Part shown: one piece after another, positions 15,101-28,700 of the stretch | Layout of the letters: the number at the start of each line of letters is the position of its first letter | Position numbering within the stretch: the first letter of the stretch is position 1 | DNA from: Tanytarsus gracilentus | Lineage: Eukaryota > Arthropoda > Insecta > Diptera > Chironomidae | NCBI GenBank assembly: GCA_038502055.1 | Contig: JAXRKN010000045.1 | Location: forward strand, 6,408,501-6,472,500 | DNA length: 64,000 nucleotides | Direction of reading: 5' to 3' | Program-made: the position numbers and the translations under genes | Notes under the pieces: generated by a model | The model's input: the letters and a program-made list of their open reading frames with translations, nothing else | Database searches by the model: none | What the model was told of the DNA's origin: nothing

Positions 15101-18100
15101 TTTTAAATGCATCCACCATGGTGGCAATTGCAGTTGGATAAAAACTAATTAACCTCTCCTCCCCCTTTTACAGAGACTCCACCGCCTCCGTATGCAATGA
15201 AGATTGAAGGTGAGTTTAAGTACTTTTTTTTATCGAACATTTGAAAATTGAGACATACACGAGGGATAATAAAAATCAAAGATATATTCCAATATCATTT
15301 ACAATTTGGCATTGTAACGACATTCGGATGTGCATAATTTCATCTCCCTTATGGCTCACGAGTGCAATTGGATATCAATGGCAAAAGCTAAAGCATTAAA
15401 GATCTGATTTCAAGAGAGAGAGAGATTTCACTTCATTATGCATGCAATTTTCGCTAAAAGGCACAGCGAAGAGAACAAGATAAATAAACACACAAAATTA
15501 AGGAATATCACGATTTCTTTAAAGCTAAAATGTTAAGAAGAAGAAATGGCAGAAGAAAAGAATTAAAATGACATACGGGCAGAGAGAGGAGAGGAAAAAG
15601 ATCTTGTACACATGTCAAAACCTCTTTCAAATTTGAAAAGACATAAAGTAAAGACTAATATACCAAATCTCTATAATGAATGACGATAATCGGAATGGTG
15701 TAGAAACTCCTTTAATATTTACTCGAGACAAATAATAAAAACGTCTTCTCGGTACATGTGAACATTCGGCAGATCATTAGAGGTTATGTATGCGATTAAT
15801 TAAGCATGTGACACTCTTTCTAGCCGAATGAGGGTTTAATGTCAATCTCAAAAAGGTTTTTCGTAGAATTTCAAAAATTATTTTTTGACTTTATATTTTT
15901 ATCATTTTAATAATCGATTAATTAAAAAAATTTCTTCGTAATCACCTCGAATAAAGTTCTAAAAAAATAATCTTTTTCCTCAACTACAAATTACATTCGA
16001 CAACAAAACACATTTCGACATCCACACAGGTCATAGTCGAACAATAATAATTCTCTCCTCATAAAAATCATCATCACGAGTCGCGACAGAGTCTTAAGCG
16101 TGAACGCAAAAGTAAAAATTGGATTACACAGACGCCATTCGTCTTAATCTCGGATCCAAAAAATGCTATTAAAAGTGTCTTTAAGAATTATTTTCGGAAT
16201 GATGATGATAAGCGCACGACATTGTATGCGAGAGAATAAGAAATAAAAATAATTATAATACACACCGAAAAAAAATTCGAGAGTTATCAGTTGAAGCCGG
16301 CTTTGATGTCGCTTCTTCTCATCTACGAGCGCGGTCATGTGTGAGAAAGATTCAAAGACGAAAAAAATAGGATTTATTATTATTTTTCTGTATGTCGGCG
16401 GCTTAAAAATTCTTATCAACAAAGTGAAGTGCAAGTGGATGACAATTATTGCGGACCATGTGACCTTTCAGAATTGGCACATAAATTTAAGAAAAAAATC
16501 CTTGAAATTCTTTTGATTTATTTTTATTCTCTTTAATAAAAAATTAAATTTTAATAATTTTTCCTAGCGGTATAATTGTGATTTATTACTAGAGATGGAC
16601 ATTGTTGGATATGAGTCATCGTATCTGAAATCAAGTATAGACGAAAAAAGATATTTTTGCGGTGCCACAACAGCATCGAAACGCCATAAAAAAGCACCAT
16701 TCGGTGTTTTGGGAAGAAAAAGAAGAACAAAAAGAGCAGAAGCAGGTTTCACAGATTATCGGCACTCCATTACATACAAAGAAGAAAGAGATTTTTTGAA
16801 TATTTTCTGCTTCTATCTCTTATTTTTTCTTGATATAAAAATTTCTCACGTACACAAAATTATTCTCGTGAACTGCAACATATCGCACTTACAGCAATTT
16901 CTGGTTTATTTTTGCCATCATAAAAAGACACACAAACCGAATTCATGGAGCTTAAATACACACACACAAGAATGAACGAATGAAAAACTTGTTTAATTAA
17001 TTTTTTCCTCCTTCATTTGCGTTCTTGTCTTTTGATTTATTCACATTCGCTCTTGCTTTACATTTGTCGTCGAAACAAGAATTTTTTCCACCCTTAAATT
17101 GATTTTCATGATGTATGCACATCGTTATCATTAGCATCTTGCGAGAAATTCCATCTAGAGAGAAAATATTTTAATCGCTCAACTAAAAGAATTCCGAGAA
17201 AATGGGAATAGAGCGCTCTTTTTCGGGCACCCCATGAAGCCGCTTACTTCTTTCATTTCTTATTCCTCCAAATTAGGAGCGTAAAAATTCCATTAAGCCA
17301 TTTTCGAGAGTCAGTCAGTGAATTTTGAGGTGGAATAAAATACACGCGTGTGCACTTTTGAGGGCATGAACAGTGAGTTCTTGAATTTCTTAGGGGAGAA
17401 GTCAATCTCATGCAGTAAATTAAGGAATTAGAAAATCAATGAGAGTGACTTGCACCTTTCTCCGCTTTCGTAAAATTCCTTGGATAAATTTCACTCAATT
17501 CTGAGTCATCGACTTTTTTTCGTGTGTCGAAAATTTTTTATTTTCATTTCAAATTCGATTTTTACACACACCGCAACGGCGGAACCGAAGAGGAGACAAA
17601 ACGCGACCGGTATAAAATATATTGATTGAGCTTCTTGTTTTGAGCATTGAAGTTGTTTACCGGAGAGAGAAGAAGAAGAGGGAATTTAAGTGCCCAACGA
17701 GAGGTACAATGCGAAATAACGATGAAGCATGTAATATGGACATTTTTCTTTCATGCACTTTGAGAGAAAAAAAGCCACGAGAACATGATGAAAAGAACAG
17801 CAAAAAAATATTTTTGGTTCACCGTGAAGAGAATGAAGAGATGAAAGAAAAATGTACGAGATGCTTGAAAGCATAGGGCAATATACACACAGCAAAACAA
17901 GAGAGAGAGAAAGGCAAAAGAAATAAAATTCCACGAAACTGAAACGGCAAAAAAGTATATTGAGAATCGACAGACGAAGCAAAGCGGTGAAGTTGGAGGA
18001 AATATTTTAGATTTTTACATTTTTCCTATCCTGCCTTCTTTTTTTGCCATGAGAGCACTCTTAAATAAAACATCAACCTGATTTTATAGTTGCTCTTTGG

Positions 18101-21100
18101 GCTTTTTGTGTGCTCATGCATGAGCGAATGTATTTTTGAGGTTACACGAGATGCCATCGATGGAAGAAGAGAATGGGAATTGTCAGAGATGCATTGTTAT
18201 GTGCTGCGGTTTGAATATTGTTTAAAAAAATTTAGAATAGATTTGTTAGTTCTCATGATTGAGGTTTATGAGGTTATGAATGCTTAAAATATTTCTAAAA
18301 ATATTTGTTTACATTTTATCAAACTCTGGATGTAAAAAATTAGTCATATTTTAAATTTTCGCAAGATCTTCAAATAATTTTCTAATCACAATAAAAGATT
18401 CCGCTTTGACTCAATCAAAAATGTAAATACGTTCCAACGATTTAATGTCGTCTCTTCATTTATGCCGCTATAGCTATTATAAAGAGAGAGAAGAAGATTT
18501 TTTTCGTACAAAAGGGAGATTTACGAAAAGAAGAGCCACACAGCGCCAGTTTTTGAGACAACATAGGTTGATACATGCGAGAGAGAGAAATATACAAGAT
18601 TTTAAAAATGAGCAAAAGACTAACAAATAAATAAAAAAAAATCCAAAATTAAACACCGATGATGTAATCGAAGTCGATGGCAAACACCTGAATCGAGTGA
18701 GAGACAAAAGCACAAATTATTGAATAAGACAATCGATGGCGATGATGGGTTATAGATGAGAAGGGTGTGACACTTAGGCCGTGTATTTTACATTATTGCA
18801 TAATTAAAATAAAACTTCAATAATTAAAAATTTAAATCTAAAAATTCGCTCTCTAATTCTGATTTCCAAAAAGTGTCAATTCCCCTTCTCTCTCGGTGAC
18901 TAGATGAAATCCATTTGTGTGATTGTCTTAGGCCGTGGTTAATGAAAGTTCAAATACAATCACCTTGTGTTGTTTTTTGTGTGTCAAGCAGTTGTCATAG
19001 CAGTCGCGAGATGATGTTGATGACTTCACAAACTAGACACTTTGTGAGATTAAATTTTTTTTATAGATTTTAAATTGACTTCTATCTCGAGCACATCCCA
19101 CGCATTATTGCGCACCGAGCGTATTAGTAGAATGATATCATACTATGATTAACTTTCTTTCGTTGACGCGTCGTGTGATTTCATCGTGACACAAATAATT
19201 AAAATAGTGTGCGAGGACAACCGAAGATGACAGGGGAGGAAATTGAAGGTGGATGAGTAATAGCGACAATTTTCATCGGTCTATAATTTAAAGCTGTAAT
19301 GATGTCGCGGCAGATTCAAATCGAGGGATTATTTGAGTCAGTGACGTTTTAATAATATTAACAAAATTTGAGTCTTCAACTCTGCATTCAAGTCTAAAAT
19401 TTAATTTAAAAACATGACGAGTGATCGCATAAAGCCATATCTACTACCTATTTTATGAATGAATTTATCCAAAATGTGCTCACAAAATAGCGATAATAAA
19501 AGAAAAACGATTTTTTTCTTCTCTCTTCTTTTCAGGGTGTGAAATATTAAGTGATTTGAATACGTGACAATATTTTTATTTCAATTTTCTGTGTTTTTTA
19601 TTCACACGGTTTCTCTTTGAGTGTGGAAGAAGACTTGACTTTTGCGTGAGTGGGCAATATCTGACTGCTTACTGCTCGAGATTTTACACATGAAAAAAAT
19701 ATATATTAAAATTGAGAATATCCGAGGAAGAAGAAGAATTTCGACTTTGAAAAATTACAAAAGTTTCTTCTTAATTTTTCAATTTTTGCGCCATTTAATC
19801 TCCATTGGATTGAAGCTTTCAAAATATAGTGATTTCAAATGTAAAACTTGACAAATTTACGGCAATAAAACGTTAAAAAAACCGCAGGAAGAAGCGTTCA
19901 AATTGCAGTCTAAATGTTATGAGCTCAATTGCAGTCATAAAATATAAATCGATGGGAATAAATTGAGTTGAATTTATGTGCGGAGTGTGACGAAAATGGA
20001 AGCACTGCAGTGGATGTGCGTTGAATCTTTAATAAATTGTTGCGGACGAGTTTGAGATTCCTGAGTGATGATCATTGATTTGCTTTGTCCTTGGGGAGAT
20101 TGTGACTCTTGGATGCGGAGGTTTGTGACATTAAGCGATGTTGGAATTTCACCGTTATTCTTGATTCGTACAATTTTAAAAAAAGACTGCACTTCATTCA
20201 TCAATCTTTAGCCTCAAAATGCATTCATGTGATATCATCACTTTAGACTGAATAAATCTACACTTGCACACAGATCCACTTAAAAGCGCTTTAAATAATT
20301 TTTCATCCCGAAAGAGCGCGTGGGTTGCACAACACTTTTCACATGCATGTTTCTCTTAATTGCCAGCGATCACTTGACAACAAGCAACACTGTGCAATTG
20401 TAGTGCCTTCAATTGCCTCTAATTACACTCTCTCGATTTTTTTTTCATGGAAAATGTAATTTTATCGGTAAAGTGTGATCGTAGACAGTCGAGTTTGTCG
20501 AGAGAGTTTTTGCTTTGTTGCAAAAAAAAAACGTGGTTGACAATTATTTCAAGTTCTCATGGATGAAAAATGAATGAGTTGAATTCTAATATGAAATCTT
20601 CGAATATCTCTCTCATGGGACACAATTGCATTGTTGCTGCTAACTGTAAAAGAAGAATGTCATCCGATGACAATTTCCATGACCTATTAAAGAGAGAGCT
20701 ATGCTTCATGATCAAGTGGTGTCTTTCGCTTGGTTAGAGGAGTGGATTTTTTTCTATATCTGTTTAAATTTCGAGGGTTGAACACTCAGTGAAGAAATCG
20801 TAAATAACAATTGAAAAGTATTGTGAATAAAATTAAAATCACGCCCAAGTTCCTCATCGCTCTCACAAAAATTTCTATGATGCCACTCAAGTGCATTAAG
20901 GCTTAACGTTGCCTTGCATCTTCATATTGTCGTCGGCGACTGCTGAGTGTCTCTACACAAACACACTTAAGATGCTCTCAACTCCAATCATTCATAAAAA
21001 ACCTCCAAAAAGTGTGTGAATGGATTTACTGGTGAGAGAGATGACAGAAAATGTTAATTTGAATAAGTAACTAAGAGCGCAGCGAGCAAATAAAGGCTTT

Positions 21101-24100
21101 ATGATTATCAACAGCCGCGCGAAAAAAAAGAAGCGAAAGAGTGCCGAGGCAGAGTCGGTCGATTGAATAACATTAATTCTATATGGCGACAGATATCTAC
21201 AGCTCACAAAAGCGATTAGGTTTACTTTTTTCCACCACCGTATAGCAAGCAACTCATATGCCATAAAATGAGCTTACTCTGTTATCTTTCTGTCTTGTTG
21301 TGTGCCTCGAAAAAAAAATAATGATAAAAAATTTCGAAGTAAATTTTTCAATTTTTTAAATATCCGACATGACAGAAATGGTGTAAATCTTAAGCACCTG
21401 CTTAATCTTATAAATTAGTATTGAAGAATTTTAAATGGTGATTTTGGGAAATTTTAAGAATGATTTGTTGAGCATTAAATTTTATGATGTTTTATTTAAA
21501 ATAGATAGACTTTAGTCAATTTTCTATGAAACATTTATATTAAAAAATGTTTCAAAACCCACACGTGGGTGTTGCCGCGTAACCCACTTGTAACAGATCA
21601 GTATTGAAAATGTAACATGGTTAAGTCCTATTAAGAAGCCAAAAGAGAAGCCTAATGGAAAATATTTTTTGGAAAGCTGAAAGGGAAGCATAAGGAAATA
21701 TTTTTTTTGGGAAAGTTATTTGCCACTATGTTCCATTTTCCACTGTTTTCCATTATGTTTTGTTTTCCAATGTGTATCATTATTTCTATTTGGCTCAATT
21801 GTTACATTTCCCATTGTTTCATTTTCCACCATGTTCCATTTTCCATTGTGTTCCATTTTCCATTGTGTTCCATTTTCCATCATGTTCCATTTTCCACCAT
21901 GTTTCATTTTCCACAGTGTTCCATTTTCCACTATGTTCCATTTTCCACTGTATTCCACTTTCCACTGTGTTTCATTTTCCACAGTGTTCCATTTTCCACC
22001 ATTTTTCATTTTCCCCTGTGTTCCATTTTCTACTGTGTTCCACTTTCCACTGTGTTTCATTTTCCACAATGTTCCATTTCCACAGTGTTCCATTTTCAGA
22101 TCCATGCAAATCGATTTCTGGTCCAATCCCGAGTTCAACGATACCCATGAAGCCATATAAGATAAAATTTGTATGAAAAATGGACATTATGGCGGTCCAT
22201 GGCACGACCTGTGGTCATGACCCAAAAAATTCCTAAAATGGGCTAATATAGACCCCAAGACCTATCATCTGGCGAAAACCCGAAGTCTCTAGCTGGTCCA
22301 GGGGCCGAGATCTCACTGGAACAGACAGACAGACGGAATCACGAGCATATAAGCGTTACCACACCTTGTGTGGGTTACGCTAAAAATTACAATTAATCAA
22401 GTCAAATTTATGTCTTTGAGATTCTACGAAAAATAAACTTTTCAATGACAGAAAAACAAATTTCTCAATGAAATGAAAAAAATCTTTTATCAAATTAATT
22501 TACCGCTAAATAAATTCGTAGAATTGAAACAAAATAAATTCAGTTCACGACATCGCTGAGTAAACACACGACTATAGCAATTAGTTGGCAACTGTTCGGC
22601 AAAAAAAATCTTTTCTCTTCCCTACACATGAATGAAATTCAATCTTTGGAGTGATGTTCACATGATAATTGGGTGCGAGTGCGAAATATAGAGAGGAAGT
22701 GTCGTCCGGATTTGCAAACTTAATGAACTTTCATAATGATGTCAAAAAAATATATAAAAAATAATCCTCACGTCGTCGAATGTTTCCTCGTCGCCATCGC
22801 TTATATTTATGGAAATTGCATGCCTCGCATTTGTTATCTTTTCGCGAAAAACTCCTTTGGGGTGGAAGTAAAAGTTTTGTCAGAAGAAAATTTTAGATTG
22901 TCACTAGAAATTTTACAAAACCTCCAAAAATCCACCTAATGGCACATCATTTTGATTCGCTAATCCAATTTTTATTATCCGACATTTCCATTCATAAGTC
23001 TTCACATTTTTCTTATCTCAAAAAATATTTATTTTCTTTTGCAGAAACTTCAATGGATCAAGACATGTATGGGGCATTTAGTAAGCAACGAATTGAATCA
23101 TTATCAACTGATGGCGAAGGTGAGTTTCAAAAAATTCAATAAATATTCATAAGGAAGTGTATCCGACGATGATAATGATGTGACATCAAATAAAAATTCA
23201 CTTGGCGCTGATTTCACCAACATTTTAATTCCCAGCGTATAAATATTTTAAAAATTCAAATCTCGCGAGATCGTTAAAATATTTTTTTGCTCTTTGGGTC
23301 AAAACTACTCTCTCGAGACGCTCCGAAGAGAAATCATATGTCGGCGGCGGCGGCAAAAAAATTAATGTGGAAACCCACTTCTAAGTTACTCTCTCGTATG
23401 CGAGGCGAAAAAAATTGTTATATTGCCTGCCTCTCTGGTGTGTGGCTGGTATAAAAATGATATTATGAAGGCCGTACGACGATTAAGTACGGTGGTGACG
23501 TTTCAGCGTTTGGCGCCTGTAGTATTTTTTTCGCGCAAACACTTGAAATATCAAGCGCACAACGAGAGGAATAAATATATAGACTGCACTTACGAGCCAA
23601 TCTTCCCTTTGCCGATGTATTGGTGCGCGAGTATTATTATTAATTATTCTTTACATCTCATTGATCGACTATAAGACATTATTAATTACCTATCGTCCAA
23701 AAATGGCATAAAGTAATTTTCCATAGAAAAAATTCTTCTTCCAACACTGAACACATTTTTGTGTTAATTAAATATTGAGAAGTTCAAAAATGGAATTCAA
23801 TAGGATAGTCGAAGCTGTTTATAGAACTCTAGTTTATTTTTAAATTGTTTTGTGTTTAGTTTTCATAGAATTTAAAAGTTTTAAATTTCATTGGAAAAAA
23901 TTATTTAAAAATCCATATCTCGATTCTCATTAAGAAGTTCTCTTAATCTATTTTCAATAGCAACTCGAGCACGAGTTAAAAAGTTCTCTTTGAAAATGAC
24001 TTCCTCGTTCTTCTTTCCTCACATTATAACACGCTTCAATGATGAAACTTTGACCGCGTGCGTGGCGTTTTAAAATAGTTTTTCCTGGCGTTTTCCAACG

Positions 24101-25676
24101 CACACAAATTAGAAAATTGCGAGTGTGTGCGTCAAGAGTAAGAAGAAGCCGCGGCGATGAAAATAAACATGCTGCCGCGATACTTCGTCTCTGTGAGGCA
24201 ATTTATGATTTGTTTGTCTAATTTTTCTCTCTCCCTCTTGCTCTCTTTTTGGCATCGAGGCTGATTATAAAATTTCCGATGGAAACTTTTTCCCTCACCT
24301 CACACATCATCACCACCACTTGACGTTTGTTTCGCTATTTTACATTTAATAAGCCACCGAAAAAAGATTTTTTTGGCACTCGAAAAAAATTAAATTAGCT
24401 GCATTACCTCAGAGAGACGAAAATGACGATTTAAATCACACAAAATTTGATTCTAACGGTCATAAAAAATTTAAATTGTCGATCGAAAGTTCGATCACGA
24501 CATGTCTTTAATTAATGACATAATATTTGTCGAATAACTGAAATTTTATCGATCACATCGTCTTCGTGACAGGGAGCAGCGAGTAAAGTGAAATTTATGA
24601 GCCATTCATGTCTCCTCCATATGACTCCCTCACACGCCAAACAGGCGTCTCTCAATTGAGCGTCGTCGGCGTATAGCGTAAATAATCAAGATAACCTCAA
24701 ATGTTAGCGATCGATAAAATAAAAATTGCACAAAGTATAGTTGAGGTAGGAGAGGAGAGGAGCGAATATAAAAAAATCAATTACATGCGATAACTGTCGG
24801 CTGTTAGCTATAAGTAAATGAGAGATAATTTATTGCCGCTTGTTACAAATCGTCGTGGTGTTTGTGCAAATAATTTAAAACAATCATTTGCGCTTATTTT
24901 GTGGGTGATCTCATAATTCACACTAAAATGTGGTCGAAGGTGAAATTTTAAGATAAATTAAAAGCAAACAAAAATATAAAAAAAATTTAGGCAAAATGAA
25001 AAGAAGAAAAAATAATTTTTGCACAGTCTCGTAAACAAAAAGCGAGGCGCCAGAACTTTTGTGCACGTTTCTGAGATTAAAAATCGGACTTGTGAAAATA
25101 GTTTTTATTTTGTTGACTGAAAAAAAGTTTTTTCTTTCTTTTATGATTGAGAAAATGAGATTTGAATTTTAAATTTTTATTGTTGAAGATCCAGTAGAGT
25201 CATGACTAGTTTCGTCATGTTTTTTTCACTTAATATTTATTTATTAGCTTTCATTTTGCGGGAACAGAGGAAATCCCATGCACAGACAAATTTTATTTGA
25301 ATAATTTTTGCAGTTGCCAAAATTGTCACACCATAAATCTCGTCGCCGCATGCACACATGACGCTTCTCTGAGTTGTGACATTCGAGAAATTCCAAGCGA
25401 GCGCATAATCCTCTGGAAAATGTCAAAATGTCGCGCGGTACCACATGACTAAGTGAATTATTAACGTTCGAAAAAAAAGCTGATGATCTGAAGTTGTACT
25501 CGAATAATTTGCTATCAATAAGTCGCTATTAATAGATGTCGTGGGTAATCAGTTGTGTGTGAAGCGGTTGCAAAATTAAAGCAATGACTAAAAGAAAACT
25601 ACTAAGGAGAGAATACGTGATAACAAGCATGCAACAAAACGAAACAGGTTTTACAGAATGAAAAAATCCATAATGG

Positions 25677-25717
<41 letters not shown>

Positions 25718-28700
25718 GGGTTAAATGTAAAAAGTTGTTTTTTTGCGAAATTATTTTTAAAAAAATTTAAGTTGAATTTATAGGAAAAGTTTAAAATATA
25801 GAATTTAATACATTAAGAATTTAAATTTAAATCCCCTCCGAAAAGAAGTTTTAATACCTTCTCGCGGTAAAAACCACTGAAAAGTCATAAACCGAGAGAA
25901 AAAAAAAATCATAAATTTACTAATAACATTATGTAGATTTCACATATATCAAATATCAAAGACATTTCCATAAAAACAGAAAGATTATTGATAATAGCAT
26001 CTTTTGTTGCCTCTTCGAGCTCCTCGCGCGTGAAGCCACTTTTTTTCTGTGAATGAAAATTAGTTTTTTTTTGTTAATGAATATTCGCTCACACGCAAAA
26101 GACTGACGACTGGTTGTGTCATAAAAATCAACCATCAAACGACACAACCAGCCTCCTGCTCGATGTGTCTTTCATCGTTCATTAATGAGGGATGAGATAA
26201 GAGAGTCGAGAAGCTTATGGGGAAACTCGTTTATTCCAAAATAAAAATTACATTTATTCACACTCATATGGACGTGCAAACAACACACAGTGACAGTCGA
26301 GTCTTTGATGATAAGTCAATGTCAGATGTGTACAAAATAAATAATATTGAGAAATTTTCTGGCGACGTCAGTGACACTCGAAAGTATGCGGTGATGACGA
26401 AAAATCATTTAAGGAATTTTAATTGACAGCAAAAACATAAGCTGGAAGCGATAAGCGGGTGGGGTCGAGAAAATCTGATAAGTACAAAAAATATAATTAA
26501 TTTTTTTGATGAAATTCTCACGTTGTCGTGAAAAATAAATTTGTCAAAGAAATTTGTTTCAAAATTTAGCTTTTTTAATGAGCTTCTCGTGATTTTGAGG
26601 ATTGACTTGTTTTGTCATTTGCATGGCAACCAAAAGAGTTTTTTCACAAAGCAAGCAAAAAATCACGATCTATCATGAATTCATTTTATATGGCTTTCGA
26701 TATCAGTCGCAAAGCAACCGAAATATCGTTTAAGTAATTGGGTTAGCCGCAAGCATGTTGTAAAATTTGCGATTTATCAACTTGGCGATGATAAGCGAAA
26801 ATGACGTTTCGAATGTGGTCAGGTTCATTGAAAGCTAAATTAAAACATGTCAGTAAATAGTGAAATAAAATCTAGTTTAAAATATGAACTTATTTTACTG
26901 CTTTTGTCTTTGCGTAAACTCCTCAACGTTCTTATCTAAAATTTATAGCGATGATGTTACAAAAATAAATTTCTCATGAATGAAAAAAAGACACTAAACG
27001 ACAATAGCAAAAAAAAAATGTGTGATTACGTCGTGGGTGAAGAACATTGTTTACACGCCGTGAATTGGGTGGTGGAGAGAGATATTAAGGTGTAAAGTGT
27101 AATTAATTGATTATCTAATCAGCTGAAGGTGGGCTGACAGAAAAAACTCTTATGAACACATTTCTATCTATCCTACAATTATTGTTGATGTGTATATGAG
27201 GTCATCATCTTGGTGGCGACAGTAAGAAATCAAGATAAGACACACACACATACTAAAAAGAAAAGAAGATTCTTTAATCTGTCGCGCGGAATCTTGATAT
27301 CGCGAGAAGAAGTTTGTGGAAGTGGAAAAACAAGCAAATAATTTTCACATTATCGTGAAATGTAATCAAAATATTATTCATCCGGGATAGCGAGTCGCTA
27401 GCACTCGTTTTGTGTGAGAAGGGAAGTCTACTGATTAGACTCGAGACTGGCGACAGCCGTCAGACGGTGAGAAAATCTTTTATGGAAAAAATTATATCCT
27501 CATAAATTGCATTATGACAAAGTGTGAATACGTTGTGAGGTAACGCCATAAAAGATTTACTGTAGCGTGACAAAAGAGGTCATTTGGAAAAGGTTCATGC
27601 TAATTATGAGGTGCTTTTGTGTAATGAAATTTAGCGTGTCTACGCGAGAAATGGGATTGGACGCTCGTGCACTTTACAACGACTTTATAATCCCACTCCG
27701 CGTGTGAGAGAGTCAGAGACACAAAGAACAGATTTGTGATGGCGCCAGACAAAGTCATTCGACAAAAATGAATGGCATGGAACAAGTTGTAACGACAGGT
27801 TTGCGCGGCGTTGGTATACGATAAAATAAAGAAGTAATTGAAGACACCGTAATCGCATTTTATTGACAACGAGCGATGCTAATTGCAAAAGCTGTGCAAC
27901 TTTGTCATAATCGCTGGCAATTTTCTTTCTGCACATCGTTTAAAGGAAAATTTTCATATTAAAGATGTCAGCGCTGCGAATTAATTAATCGAGTCGGCTG
28001 AAGAGAGAAAATTCTCGGTAATTTAGAGCAACAGAGTTGCAGCAGAGAATCAAATTAAGGCGTCTTTGATGAGTGATGCGGCGTGCGTTAATTAGTGGTG
28101 AAATTGATGTGATTTAGTTCCAAGTATGATGAGTAAAATTTAAATTAATTTAAACCATTTCTTACGTGTGCTTTTTTCTGTCCACACGTGGCTAATTTCT
28201 GAGTTGATTAAACTCTTTTCAGACCTCCCATAAAAATTGCCCATTGTTCGCGTTTTCTAATTTTTCGAATCCCACACACTTCAACGTCCACTCGCAGAGA
28301 TTAAAATTGCGCACTTTTTATACTCATTTTGCCATTAAATTTTTTTTCTCGGAAAATTTTCTCTGTCATTTCTCTAACGTGAAGCTCGAAACAATTAAGA
28401 AGAATTTTTTCTTTCACTCGAGTTGTCATTAACAGAATGAGAATGGATTAAAGGCGAAATATTTAGTACAAACACAATCCGACAATTATTTCACTCAGAC
28501 TATAAATTAAATCGCACGACGGTTCTCAATAAATAAGAGTTTTATTGCCATCACGGCAGGCAATGTTTTGAGACAATTTTACAACTCGGATGGTGATTAA
28601 GATACTATTCATAGCATTGTAGTCATAGTTATGTCGCTCGTGTTATCCCTCCGCTTAACCACGAGGCGGAATGATATCAAATTCAAAGAATTTCATTCAA

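Larger units (their letters stand above)
15210..23044 (+). other. Dad intron 2
   Basis: A 7.8-kb intron with donor GGTGAGT and a GCAG acceptor. Apart from the transposon copy at 21542-22386 I see no gene in it. A frame at 16595-16975 is open for 126 codons but matches nothing I know and lacks splice context. The intron otherwise looks like AT-rich regulatory or neutral DNA. Confidence 0.75.

Noticed and set aside
16595..16975. 126-codon frame in Dad intron 2
   Set aside because: No recognisable motif, no splice or promoter context; plausible by chance in a 7.8-kb intron.
21707..22205. Overlapping proteins of about 140 residues on both strands
   Set aside because: All arise from the stop-free 17-bp minisatellite in the transposon.
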